Numbered from the stretch's first letter, positions 1 to 7,823 are shown. The stretch is DNA of 18,203 nucleotides from Desulfuromonas sp. SDB (GCA_001412365.1 LKUE01000424.1:1-18203), one strand, 5' to 3'. Made by a program: numbers and translations. Notes: a model not told the origin generated them from the sequence alone.

Positions 1-37
1 TTTTATTTTTTATTTCAACAGGGTTAATCAGGCGATA

Positions 38-469
38 TCAGGGAGAATCTCCGCTTATATCAGGATAAAAAATAAGTATCCATACTTCGCCGGAGTTAGG
101 GTCTAGGCAAATATTCCACTGTTGATTATCGGACCTTCCCTGATATAACTTAATATTTTCATGTTAATCACTTAAATAAGGTTGCCTAGATAAATTATAA
201 AACCAGGTACTCTGAATTAAATCAATCTCTTGGCATCCTTTACTCTCCACCACTGCAATTAAGCTATCTATGGCATATTTTTCATATTTCATATAAGCAC
301 ACAGATAAAATTCCTGGTTATCAAATACTTCTAAAATTTCAGGATAGGGAGGGAAAACTATTCCGGTTGAATTTTCAATAAATTTTATATGGTCATATTG
401 GCTACATCCGCTGTTCAACATTGCCAGAATAAAAATTAATATTAAATAATTTCTACTGCAACTGTTCAT
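38..469 (-). pseudogene. Small putative lipoprotein interrupted by an in-frame TAA
   Basis: The frame opens at an ATG (467-469) and runs 101 codons to TAA at 164-166. It then continues in the same frame for 41 more codons (HENIKLYQGRSDNQQW onward, including NSGEVWI and YPD) to a TGA at 38-40. The downstream part looks coding in composition and gives the protein a plausible beta-rich C-terminus. The N-terminus is a hydrophobic export signal (residues 8-18) followed by NSGC, a weak lipobox because the -3 residue is Asn. The ATG overlaps the end of the nuclease gene by 17 bp, and no strong ribosome binding site is visible. It is the last gene of the minus-strand cluster. I do not recognise the family with certainty; the TGIVFP segment resembles small Bacteroidetes lipoproteins. 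The likely cause is a nonsense mutation or a sequencing error. A truncated 101-residue product is also possible. Confidence 0.6.
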
Positions 470-1202
470 CCCAGTTAACTGCGCCTCTTTTTTCTCCCCC
501 GCAATAATCTACAGTTTGACTGATAGTGTACAGGGTTGATTGAATTTTTTCATTAATCTGCTCACTGGAAAATCTTAAGATTTTCCAGCCCCGAGAGGTC
601 AACCAATTATCCCGGGCATTATCCTTCACTGCTGATTTTGGATTCAAATGATAACTGTCCCCGTCACACTCCACATCAATAATACCCCGCTTACAGGGAA
701 CCACCATATCCAACTGCAGTTTCCTATGCGGTTGATAGCTATTTACAAAGATATTTCTCTCTGCCCGGATATCCTGGTTTTTCATAATTCCCCACAATTT
801 ATCTTCTAACGGGCTGTTGTGGAAACAGTGGTTAATCTCCTCTGCTTTTATCAGTTTTTCAATTGTAGTGGGAATAAACACGATTCTTCTTCCCCGGGAG
901 GAGATCAGGGGAGGATGCCTTTCCCTTAAATCTGCTAATCTGATTTTATAATAATCCTGTTCAGCCCGGGGGTGATCTGGCTGGCGGGGCAGCAAATCTT
1001 TCCTCTTAGTTATGGAAATATCACTGATTTTTCCATAATATCTAATCCGCCATTTATGTTCACCAAAACAGCGGGGTTGATAAAAAGCCAGATATAAAAA
1101 TTTATGTAGATGGGGAGGAGCAGTTTTAACCGGAATCCGGTACCATCCCCGTTTAAATAAAATTTCCAGATCTTCAACAAACTTTAGTATGGCAATTAGC
1201 AC
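453..1202 (-). CDS. DUF559/Vsr-like endonuclease-fold protein with N-terminal accessory domain
   Basis: The C-terminal half (about residues 130-230) has the PD-(D/E)XK layout of DUF559/very-short-patch-repair-like nucleases. E133 lies in LEDKLW, D165 in QLDMVV, and E178/D180 in DVECDGDSYH, followed by KDNARDNWLTSRGWKILRF, the typical strand ending after the active site. The N-terminal half (about 15-125, with WYRIPV, YLAFYQP, PRAEQDYYK, RRIVFIPTT) looks like a separate conserved module whose function I cannot name. I chose the GTG at 1200-1202 (249 residues). The frame extends upstream to a TTG at 1319, but that would overlap the flavodoxin by about 98 bp and adds only low-complexity Lys/Asn sequence. 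No clear ribosome binding site precedes the GTG, which lies 19 bp after the flavodoxin stop, so coupling is likely. DNA cleavage activity is inferred from family membership. Confidence 0.72.
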   Translation of the reverse strand: MLIAILKFVEDLEILFKRGWYRIPVKTAPPHLHKFLYLAFYQPRCFGEHKWRIRYYGKISDISITKRKDLLPRQPDHPRAEQDYYKIRLADLRERHPPLISSRGRRIVFIPTTIEKLIKAEEINHCFHNSPLEDKLWGIMKNQDIRAERNIFVNSYQPHRKLQLDMVVPCKRGIIDVECDGDSYHLNPKSAVKDNARDNWLTSRGWKILRFSSEQINEKIQSTLYTISQTVDYCGGEKRGAVNWDEQLQ

Positions 1203-1221
1203 ATCGGGAGCAGGATACTTA

Positions 1222-1725
1222 TCAACCTTTAACTTGAGATTGGACTTGTTGTTGAATAGTTTTAATCCATTTTTTCGCTTGTTCAACTTGACTCTCCCTG
1301 TTTTTTTTAAGAGGATCAAATAAACAAATTTCCCCTACAAAATTATTTTGGGGCATTTCAGCTTTTATATTATCAAATGTCTTTCCACAACTTCCTGAAC
1401 AACAGCAGAACAGGGCAATATTTTTTTGTTCAATCAATTGTTGCTGGAAAAAGGTCTTGAGGGGAGGGGCGTAACTACCCGCCCACACTGGTGTGCCCAA
1501 AATCAATAATTGATAATGGTTTAAGTCCAACTGATAAGTTTCCAGAGGGGGAGTCTTTTTTAGAAGAACATCTTTGCCCCCGGCAAAGAATTTTAAGAAT
1601 CCCTTAGAAGCATATTTCTTAAGTGGTTTCAACTCCACAATATCTCCCCGGATAGTCTGGGCGATGGTCTGGGCAATAAACCTGGTATTTCCTTCCAGGG
1701 AATAAAATATTATCACACTGTTCAT
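1222..1725 (-). CDS. Flavodoxin-family protein
   Basis: A single flavodoxin domain of 167 residues. The N-terminal strand and phosphate-binding loop are clear (IIFYSLEGNTRFIA, residues 5-18, with the S-x-x-G-N-T pattern that holds the FMN phosphate). A second conserved segment, GTPVWAGSYAPP, is the usual flavin-ring loop of the flavodoxin-like family found in anaerobes. A Cys-rich stretch, LFCCCSGSCGKT, follows in the middle of the fold; such Cys are common in this family but no metal site is proved. I chose the ATG at 1723-1725 because AAGGAG sits 8 nt upstream; an earlier in-frame start would reach 1746. The ATG overlaps the TGA of the preceding amidotransferase gene (ATGA), so the two are translationally coupled. 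The expected role is cytoplasmic electron transfer or flavin-dependent reduction; the partner is unknown. Confidence 0.85.
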   Translation of the reverse strand: MNSVIIFYSLEGNTRFIAQTIAQTIRGDIVELKPLKKYASKGFLKFFAGGKDVLLKKTPPLETYQLDLNHYQLLILGTPVWAGSYAPPLKTFFQQQLIEQKNIALFCCCSGSCGKTFDNIKAEMPQNNFVGEICLFDPLKKNRESQVEQAKKWIKTIQQQVQSQVKG

Positions 1726-2417
1726 GACAACTTCTCCTTGAACCAATTTTTAAATATATTTTCAAAAATTACCTGGTGATTTTCTCTAGCAGAGGGGACT
1801 GTGGCTAGTAAATTTTTTACATCCATATTTAAATGGGCAAGTCTGCTTTTTTCCCTGTTTATGCATTTCACCGCTTTATCCACATCAATCTCCGGATGAA
1901 ACTGCAGACCGAGAACATTCCGGTTTTCATTAACCATCCCCTGCACCGGACAATGTTCACTGCTGGCAATTGCCCTGAATCCCAGGGGAATTATTTTTAC
2001 CAGGTCATAGTGGGCAGACATCATCTCCAGGGGAGGTTTAACCCGTTTAAATAACCAGTGACTGGAGTTGAAGTTTATTTCAGTAAAAGTCATTTCCGGT
2101 CTTTCTCCTCTGCTCACCGCAGATTTTCCGGAAAGTGTTCGGGCGATAAGCTGATGCCCGTAGCAAATGCCGATTAAAGGCACCTGTTTTTTTATCAATT
2201 GTCTTATCCAGTCTTCCAGCTTTTCCAGCCACCAAAAATCATCAAGGATGGAGTGCTCTGAGCCGGTTAACAGGAAAAGATCATAACTTTCAGCAGCAGG
2301 ATAACTACCTGAAAATCCATTGATTTGATCTAAAACACAGAATGCTTTTAAATCCCGCTGCCAATCTCTATAACTGTCCTGATTTAAACTTAAATCAATT
2401 ATCCCTGTTTTGACCAT
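1722..2417 (-). CDS. Class I glutamine amidotransferase-like protein
   Basis: A stand-alone GATase1 domain of 231 residues. The catalytic triad can be read directly: nucleophile C85 in GICYGHQ, and H174 with E176 in LQFHPEID. The N-terminal part has FLLTGSEHS before the helix leading to the nucleophile elbow, as in GMP-synthase-like amidotransferases of the YfeJ type. No synthetase domain is fused or adjacent, so the ammonia acceptor is unknown and it may act as a stand-alone amidase or peptidase-like hydrolase. Translation probably starts at the ATG at 2415-2417. An AAGGTGA about 10 nt upstream lies inside the end of the preceding gene, whose stop is 3 bp away. Its TGA overlaps the flavodoxin ATG by 4 nt. 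The coupling suggests the flavodoxin and amidotransferase are made in fixed proportion. Confidence 0.85.
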   Translation of the reverse strand: MVKTGIIDLSLNQDSYRDWQRDLKAFCVLDQINGFSGSYPAAESYDLFLLTGSEHSILDDFWWLEKLEDWIRQLIKKQVPLIGICYGHQLIARTLSGKSAVSRGERPEMTFTEINFNSSHWLFKRVKPPLEMMSAHYDLVKIIPLGFRAIASSEHCPVQGMVNENRNVLGLQFHPEIDVDKAVKCINREKSRLAHLNMDVKNLLATVPSARENHQVIFENIFKNWFKEKLS

Positions 2418-2420
2418 TGG

Positions 2421-2888
2421 TTAAAAATCACCTTGAAGCTTCCACTGCCCCTGTTGGAGAATTAAATGGATATCTTCCTCATATTGGTAGTCATCTTCGA
2501 TAATCAGTACATTCAATGTTGCCTGTTCTCCTTTTATTTGTTCAGACAATACTTCCACAGTGTAACCATCCATAAAATCATCTGCTTCCATGGAAAAAAT
2601 TAAAACCATCTTTTCCAGGTCAGTCAGTTCATTGAATTGCTCAATGGAAACATTCATCTCTTCCAGGTCAACCGGATCAATATAATCATCCAGGTTATTT
2701 AAAAAATAATCAACAGATTCACTGCTGAGGCAATCCACCGCTGTTTCAAAATCCCCTTCCTCCATTGAACAGACAAATAAATTTAAAGTTTCAGAGGGGG
2801 ACAAAATACGCTCAGGATATTCTTTGATCAATAAAGCACAACAGGTTAATCCACTAATCAGCAGCAGCGCTAACAGTTTAATTTTCAT
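2421..2888 (-). CDS. Small exported protein, DUF4878-like
   Basis: A 155-residue protein with a positively charged start (MKIK) and a hydrophobic segment LLALLLISGLTCCALL ending in two cysteines. This could be a signal peptide or a non-canonical lipobox. The mature part is acidic and follows the pattern of NTF2-like DUF4878 lipoproteins: an early helix with SPSETLNLFVCSMEEGDFETAVDCL, then a strand-rich end (ATLNVLIIEDD through GQWKL). The family is of unknown enzymatic role and usually sits at the envelope. I chose the ATG at 2886-2888 because CGGAGG lies 6 nt upstream; the in-frame extension to 2945 has no ribosome binding site. It sits between the membrane protein gene and the amidotransferase gene and is 3 bp from the latter. 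Confidence 0.68.
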   Translation of the reverse strand: MKIKLLALLLISGLTCCALLIKEYPERILSPSETLNLFVCSMEEGDFETAVDCLSSESVDYFLNNLDDYIDPVDLEEMNVSIEQFNELTDLEKMVLIFSMEADDFMDGYTVEVLSEQIKGEQATLNVLIIEDDYQYEEDIHLILQQGQWKLQGDF

Positions 2889-2966
2889 TTTTTCCTCCGG
2901 TTGAACAGCTAACAGCAACCATAATATTTTAACACAATTTATCACTAAATTTTCAACAATAAACTT

Positions 2967-3656
2967 TTATAAATCTTTGCTATCTTCTATTTTCTTAATC
3001 CACCTACTCATCCAGAAAGGAATGAACAGCAAGCCCATGGTCAGCAAACCGAATACTTCCAGCCATATTATATAAATGGGCCAGGGACCAAAATAATCCA
3101 TAACCGAGGGATGCTGGGGTTTGTGTCCCAGATATGAATAATTTGAATTAAGGATGAGGTTGACCAAACCAACCACAATTAAATAAAGTTGGGTGAATGC
3201 AGGCACTCTTAACCAAGACCAGCGATTTGGCTTCATATTCAGACCTAAACATAAATAGAGCGCAGCTGCAATTACAATGCCATGATTTAATAAAAACAGC
3301 ACCACCGGGAAATTAATCTCCAGGGATATCAAATCCGGAGTGAGTAAGGCGTGGATTGCTCCCCCCACACCCCAGAAATAAGACAACTCGAAAAAATATT
3401 GATGTTTACTGAGCAGAGTTAAAAGAATCCATACCAAGGATAAATCACAGAGATTCAGGGGAAGATCGTATTTCAGGTCAAAGGAATTAAACCATGTTTT
3501 ATAGACAATATTTGTTATCACCACAAAAAGTATAACTGAGGTTAAAATACCGTTTACATATTTCTTAACCTTTTCGCCGGAAATCAACTTAGCTGGGACA
3601 ATAAGGCAAATGGCAAATACCGCAACAAACACCATTGTAATTATCTTAATGAGCAT
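2967..3656 (-). CDS. TIGR02206-like integral membrane protein (YwaF type)
   Basis: A 229-residue polytopic membrane protein with about six or seven hydrophobic helices. The family landmarks are present: LPLNLCDLSLVW after the second helix, a long helix with NHGIV (His in the membrane), and DYFGPWPIYIIWLE near the C-terminus, as in B. subtilis YwaF and relatives annotated TIGR02206. The C-terminus is Lys-rich and probably cytoplasmic. The function of the family is unknown. The start ATG (3654-3656) has only a weak GGGGG element about 10 nt upstream. It is the first gene of the minus-strand cluster and is divergent from the M1 peptidase across about 110 bp, which should hold promoters for both. 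Confidence 0.82.
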   Translation of the reverse strand: MLIKIITMVFVAVFAICLIVPAKLISGEKVKKYVNGILTSVILFVVITNIVYKTWFNSFDLKYDLPLNLCDLSLVWILLTLLSKHQYFFELSYFWGVGGAIHALLTPDLISLEINFPVVLFLLNHGIVIAAALYLCLGLNMKPNRWSWLRVPAFTQLYLIVVGLVNLILNSNYSYLGHKPQHPSVMDYFGPWPIYIIWLEVFGLLTMGLLFIPFWMSRWIKKIEDSKDL

Positions 3657-3765
3657 AGATAAATTGCCCCCATCTTTAATTAAAAAAATTTTATTTATCC
3701 TGATTACTATTGTAGAATGATTATTTACTATTTATCAACAATCTAATGACCCTTCAGGAGGCATA
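3657..3765. promoter_or_regulatory. Divergent intergenic region with strong plus-strand RBS
   Basis: This AT-rich spacer of 109 bp separates the minus-strand cluster from the M1 peptidase gene. On the plus side AGGAGG ends 4 nt before the ATG at 3766. Both transcripts must start here unless the promoters lie inside genes, but I cannot point to a convincing -35/-10 pair on either strand. Confidence 0.45.
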
Positions 3766-6228
3766 ATGCTTTTATGTTTATTAATGATTATTGCACAATT
3801 AAATGTATTCAATGAGGGTAAGTTTGATCCTCAGCAGCAATTCTATCCGGACAGCGTTCTCCCCCATTCCTACAATGTACTGCATTATAATATTGATATC
3901 GAGTTTTTTCCTCCCTATGACTCCATTGCCGGAACCACCCTGATTACTGCCCAGGCAGTAAATACAATTGACAGTATTCCCCTTCACTTGGGAGGTGAAC
4001 ATGACATTGACAGTTTAATGGTCAATGCTGTTTCTGCCACCTATACCCGGGAAGACGACACCATATACATTGACCTTCCCTCCACTCAATATCCCGGAGA
4101 TGAATTTGATGTCCTGATCGGCTATGCCGGAAAACCCACAGAAGGATTGGAACAATCGTTTTCCGGATTTTACACCAATACCCAAGTAGATCACGCTTCC
4201 AAACACTGGTTCGCCTGTTTTGATCAATGTTGGGATAAAGCGGACAGCGGAGTAACCATTACCGTTACCGTTCCTGATAACCTATACCCAGCAGCTAATG
4301 GTATTTTATTATCAGTGGATACTCTCTCCGGAAATCGGCTCCGGTTCAACTGGGATCATCACTATCCCATCACCACTTACCTGATTTCAGTAATGGCAGA
4401 TGAATACATCATTTTAGAGAGAACCTATCATGGTTATCCCTTGAAATACTACGCCATATCCGGATATCAGTCTCTGGCTGAACAGATGCTGGATAGTACC
4501 GAAATTATCATGGAGCTTTTCGACACTTTGATTGACACCTTCCCCTTCAAAACAGAAAAACATGCACAAGCTCATTCCGGCGGATACAATGCCATGGAAC
4601 AGCAAACCTGTATCCGTTATGGTCAATGGGCATGGAACCGGGGAGACATTCACGCACATGAAATTGCCCACAGCTGGTGGGGAGATGCAGTAACCTGCAT
4701 AACTTTTGATGAAATGTTCATCAATGAAGGCACCACCTCCTATTATGAATGTCTGGGCACCGGGGCATTAAGAGGTCCCCAGGGATTTTTAGACCATCTT
4801 ATTGACCAGAGATCTGGAGCCCTTGCCTTTGATGATTATTATCACTGGCCCATATTAAACAGCCCCAACCCTTTTGGCACCAATGTTTACGACAAGGGTT
4901 CCTGGTTTCATCACATGCTCAGACAGTTAATTGGAGATAGTTTGTACTTCCCCGCAATGAAGGAATTTTATCATACTTACCAAGGGGGTAATGCTTCCAC
5001 TGAAGATCTCAAACAAATTATGGAGAATTACTACGGACAGGATTTAGACTGGTTTTTCCACCAATGGCTGGTGGAAACCGATTATCCCGATCTCTATGTA
5101 ATATGGTGGCATGAACAGGATTCTCTGAATATTTTTGTCAAACAAATGCAGACTACCGGCTTTTACTTTAAAATTCCCATTGAATTTGGCTTGTGGTATC
5201 AGGACAGTCTGGTGGTCAGAGGTCCTCTATGGATGGATGACTCTACCATTACTTTCTCCCTGCATGAAAATACTCCTGATTCCTTAACTGTTGATCCGTT
5301 GATAAAGCTTTACCACCGGGCAGAAGTTACCATCCCTAAAGACTCGGTGTTGATAGTTGATGACGACGGAGGGGGAATATACAATAACAAGTACGAAGAA
5401 ATACTGGACAGTTTAGGTTTTGGACTCCTGGTATGGGATTGTTCTGCCAAAGGTCTTCCTCCGGACTCAGTGTTAACCAGATATCAAGCGGTATTTTGGA
5501 CAACGGGCAGAGTAGTTGATCCGGTTTCATCAGTAACCAGAGATAAATTAAATTTCATCATTTCCCAACAAATTCCTCTGGCTTTATTTTCTTCATTTCT
5601 GCCGGTTCAACTACAGGGTTCCCAGTTTCTTTCGGATACCCTGGGCTGTATTTACAATGGGGACAGCACCATCACCAGTGAGTTAACCGGAGTTATCGGC
5701 GATCCGGTAGGCAACAGTATGCAGTGGTGGGTTATGCCGGCTTATCAGAACTACACTTTTGATATATCCTCCTGCGGAGTGGGTTCAGCTTATTTTAATA
5801 CCGATGATTGGGCTATTGTCAGAAATCCCAATATGCCTTTAGTATTTTCCATTGTGGAAGCCAGATTAATTGCCAATCAAAGCGGTTATCAAAGCAGTTA
5901 TGAATTGATTGAAAATATAATTGATTATTTCAATCTTTCCGTAGGAGTAGAAGAAAATCCCTTGGTTCAGTCTCCCCGCCAGGTTAATTTTGTTAAAACC
6001 ATTTACCGGGATAATGGAGATATTACATTTCATATTAAAGCAATCAATCCCACCAGGTTGTCAGTTTATGACCTTTCCGGAAGAATAATCCGGAGCTGGA
6101 ATGTCCAGGGAGATATAACCATAAGTTGGAGAGGCGATGATCCCGGAGGTATTTTGCTGCCAGCAGGAAGATATTTTGCAGTGTTAAGAGATGGTTCAGC
6201 TTTTGACCAGTTCTTAATGATCAGATAG
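3766..6228 (+). CDS. Secreted M1-family metallopeptidase with GATase-like domain and C-terminal sorting tail
   Basis: An 820-residue exported aminopeptidase-like enzyme. Residues about 30-215 are the M1 N-terminal beta domain. The zinc site is H298-E-I-A-H302 with E321 exactly 18 residues later (FINEGTTSY). The N-terminus-recognition motif normally GAMEN reads NAMEQ here (E278), and Y375 in VYDKGSWF fits the transition-state tyrosine. From about 525 to 720 comes a domain opening with VLIVDDDGGG and containing a VFWTTGR strand. It resembles the catalytically inert GATase1-like modules appended to other secreted peptidases. Residues about 735-820 (LSVYDLSGRIIRSW to the end) are a FlgD-Ig/type IX-like sorting domain. 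The signal peptide is unusually short and lacks a basic start (MLLCLLMIIAQL), yet AGGAGG directly upstream fixes this ATG. Substrate peptides are unknown; an extracellular nutritional or processing role is likely. Confidence 0.9.
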   Translation: MLLCLLMIIAQLNVFNEGKFDPQQQFYPDSVLPHSYNVLHYNIDIEFFPPYDSIAGTTLITAQAVNTIDSIPLHLGGEHDIDSLMVNAVSATYTREDDTIYIDLPSTQYPGDEFDVLIGYAGKPTEGLEQSFSGFYTNTQVDHASKHWFACFDQCWDKADSGVTITVTVPDNLYPAANGILLSVDTLSGNRLRFNWDHHYPITTYLISVMADEYIILERTYHGYPLKYYAISGYQSLAEQMLDSTEIIMELFDTLIDTFPFKTEKHAQAHSGGYNAMEQQTCIRYGQWAWNRGDIHAHEIAHSWWGDAVTCITFDEMFINEGTTSYYECLGTGALRGPQGFLDHLIDQRSGALAFDDYYHWPILNSPNPFGTNVYDKGSWFHHMLRQLIGDSLYFPAMKEFYHTYQGGNASTEDLKQIMENYYGQDLDWFFHQWLVETDYPDLYVIWWHEQDSLNIFVKQMQTTGFYFKIPIEFGLWYQDSLVVRGPLWMDDSTITFSLHENTPDSLTVDPLIKLYHRAEVTIPKDSVLIVDDDGGGIYNNKYEEILDSLGFGLLVWDCSAKGLPPDSVLTRYQAVFWTTGRVVDPVSSVTRDKLNFIISQQIPLALFSSFLPVQLQGSQFLSDTLGCIYNGDSTITSELTGVIGDPVGNSMQWWVMPAYQNYTFDISSCGVGSAYFNTDDWAIVRNPNMPLVFSIVEARLIANQSGYQSSYELIENIIDYFNLSVGVEENPLVQSPRQVNFVKTIYRDNGDITFHIKAINPTRLSVYDLSGRIIRSWNVQGDITISWRGDDPGGILLPAGRYFAVLRDGSAFDQFLMIR

Positions 6229-6234
6229 TTTTTA

Positions 6235-6260
6235 AGCCGGGATTTTTAATAATCCCGGCT
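6235..6260 (+). terminator. Hairpin terminator after the M1 peptidase
   Basis: A perfect 10-bp stem (AGCCGGGATT with AATCCCGGCT) around a 6-nt loop begins 6 bp after the peptidase TAG. There is only a mixed sequence, no T-run, after it, so it may be a weak or factor-assisted terminator. It separates the peptidase transcript from dinB. Confidence 0.7.
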
Positions 6261-6324
6261 CTGTTCAACTGTATGTATATTTACTGCAGTATTTAACCAA
6301 GGTTGATCCGGTTTAATATTAACT

Positions 6325-7398
6325 ATGATCAGAAAGATAATTCATGTGGATATGGATGCTTTTTACGCGTCCATTGAACAAAGGGACAATCCCAGGTACC
6401 GAAACAAACCAGTAATAGTAGGAGGACCTCCTCATACCCGCAGTGTGGTCGCAACTTGTTCCTATCAAGCCAGAAAATTCGGCATTCATTCAGCAATGTC
6501 CTCCAATAAAGCTCATCAACTCTGTCCCCAGGCAATTTTTGTTTCCCCCCGGTTTAAAGTGTATAAAGCAGTATCTCAACAGATCAGGAAAATATTCTAC
6601 AAGTACACTGATTTAGTGGAACCCCTTTCTCTGGATGAAGCTTTCCTGGATGTTACTGAAAATCATCAAAATATTGAATCAGCTACCGTAATTGCTCAGT
6701 TAATAAAATCGGAAATTAAACTAAAAACCAAATTAACTGCCTCTGCGGGAGTGTCCATTAATAAATTTGTAGCCAAAGTCGCTTCCGATTACCAGAAACC
6801 AGACGGATTGACGGTAATACCGCCGGATAAAGTGGAAAAATTCCTGGAGAATCTGGATATCGGAAAATTTTACGGCATTGGTAAAGTTACTGAGAAAAAG
6901 ATGAGAAAGATGGGAATTAACCGGGGCAAAGATTTAAAACAACTAACCCTGGAACAACTTAGTGATCATTTTGGAAAGGTTGGCAAATGGTATTACCACA
7001 TTGTCAGAGGTTTGGATAACCGTCCGGTAAATCCATGCTGGGAACGAAAATCTTTAGGAAGCGAAACAACTTTAAAAGATGATATAAGCAACCGGAAGGA
7101 AATCATACAAATCTTAAAAAATATTTCTGAAAAAATTGAATATTTAATGAAAAAAAACAACTACTCTGCCAAGACCGTAACCTTAAAAGTCCGTTATAAA
7201 AATTTTGAAACAGTAACTAGAAGCATAACTCTGGATTACTATGTAAATGGTGCAGAGGATATAATCAAACAGGTTTCCTACCTGCTTAAACATACCCAAG
7301 CTGGATTTAGAAAAGTAAGACTGCTGGGTATAACCATGTCCAATTTAAAATCAATGGATCAGCAGAAAGAAAATCAACAATCATCGCTTTTTAACTGA
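6325..7398 (+). CDS. dinB: DNA polymerase IV (Y-family translesion polymerase)
   Basis: A full-length DinB of 357 residues. The palm carries the metal ligands D9 (HVDMDAFYASIE) and D104-E105 (SLDEAFLDV). SYQARKFGIHSAMSS is the fingers segment, and SAGVSINKFVAKVASDYQKPDG is the classic palm motif. FYGIGKVTEKKMRKMGI is the thumb helix-hairpin-helix, and the little-finger domain follows from about residue 240. The last residues, QQSSLFN, match the beta-clamp-binding QxxLF signature, so it should be recruited by the sliding clamp to bypass lesions. The start ATG (6325) has no good ribosome binding site, which suggests weak translation. I see no obvious LexA box in the short upstream spacer. The gene ends in TGA, showing that TGA is a normal stop here. 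Confidence 0.97.
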   Translation: MIRKIIHVDMDAFYASIEQRDNPRYRNKPVIVGGPPHTRSVVATCSYQARKFGIHSAMSSNKAHQLCPQAIFVSPRFKVYKAVSQQIRKIFYKYTDLVEPLSLDEAFLDVTENHQNIESATVIAQLIKSEIKLKTKLTASAGVSINKFVAKVASDYQKPDGLTVIPPDKVEKFLENLDIGKFYGIGKVTEKKMRKMGINRGKDLKQLTLEQLSDHFGKVGKWYYHIVRGLDNRPVNPCWERKSLGSETTLKDDISNRKEIIQILKNISEKIEYLMKKNNYSAKTVTLKVRYKNFETVTRSITLDYYVNGAEDIIKQVSYLLKHTQAGFRKVRLLGITMSNLKSMDQQKENQQSSLFN

Positions 7399-7464
7399 TT
7401 ATATGTTTATTGATTTTTAACTTAAGTTTAATTCCTATTTAATAATTCTGATAGATTAGAACAG

Positions 7465-7502
7465 TGAGATTTTTAAAAATTTTTAGAAATTTAAAAATCT
7501 CA
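7465..7502. terminator. AT-rich hairpin after dinB, before the 44-codon gene
   Basis: A perfect 13-bp inverted repeat (TGAGATTTTTAAA with TTTAAAAATCTCA) closes a 12-nt loop. It lies 67 bp after the dinB stop and 53 bp before the start of the small gene. It could end dinB transcription or lie in the leader of the small gene as a regulatory hairpin; the sequence does not decide. Confidence 0.5.
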
Positions 7503-7555
7503 TGAGAACTTTTCTTAACCATTGTTGTCTAAACAATTAAAGAAAAGGAGGAGTG

Positions 7556-7690
7556 ATGAAAAAAAAGAACAGTAAACATATCACCAGGAGGACTACCAGT
7601 CCTAGAAAATTTAGAACAGAAACTTATAGAGACCGGAAAGAAAAACGGATTTCCGATAATAATTTCTGGAATCTTCTGTTCATCTGGTAG
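7556..7690 (+). CDS. Small basic protein, 44 residues, unknown function
   Basis: A short frame from ATG 7556 to TAG 7690 encodes 44 residues. Fourteen are Lys or Arg (starting MKKKNSKHITRR) and the end is hydrophobic and aromatic (NNFWNLLFIW). The ribosome binding site AAAAGGAGG ends 4 nt before the ATG and is as strong as any in the window. A 10-bp hairpin starts 12 bp after the stop codon. A hairpin, strong ribosome binding site, open frame and terminator in order argue for a real, independently transcribed gene. The basic body suggests nucleic acid or ribosome binding, and the Trp-rich tail could sit in a membrane; both are guesses. I recognise no family. It could also be a regulatory leader peptide for the protease downstream, but the terminator between them argues against simple cotranscription. 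Confidence 0.6.
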   Translation: MKKKNSKHITRRTTSPRKFRTETYRDRKEKRISDNNFWNLLFIW

Positions 7691-7702
7691 ATCATTACGG
7701 TT

Positions 7703-7726
7703 GGAGTCAAGCTTTGGCTTGACTCC
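7703..7726 (+). terminator. Hairpin terminator after the 44-codon gene
   Basis: A perfect 10-bp stem, GGAGTCAAGC with GCTTGACTCC, around the loop TTTG, followed by TCTTTCT. The stem is GC-rich compared with its surroundings and lies 12 bp after the small gene's stop codon, as expected of a rho-independent terminator. It isolates the small gene from the C10 protease. Confidence 0.8.
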
Positions 7727-7823
7727 TCTTTCTAAGAATTTTTTAACAACCCAGTGACAATATCCACTAAAACATTTACAATTAAAATTATTTTTTTAAT
7801 AAGTTCTAAATCAAGGAGGAAAT

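Noticed and set aside
1203-1319. N-terminal extension of the nuclease to a TTG at 1319
   Set aside because: It would overlap the flavodoxin coding end by about 98 bp, adds only low-complexity Lys/Asn-rich sequence, and the GTG at 1202 places the start just before a plausible first strand.
1726-1746. N-terminal extension of the flavodoxin to 1746
   Set aside because: AAGGAG is 8 nt before the ATG at 1725 and lies inside the extension, so the shorter start is favoured.
2889-2945. Upstream start of the small exported protein at 2945
   Set aside because: A strong CGGAGG site sits directly before the ATG at 2888, which also gives a proper signal peptide.
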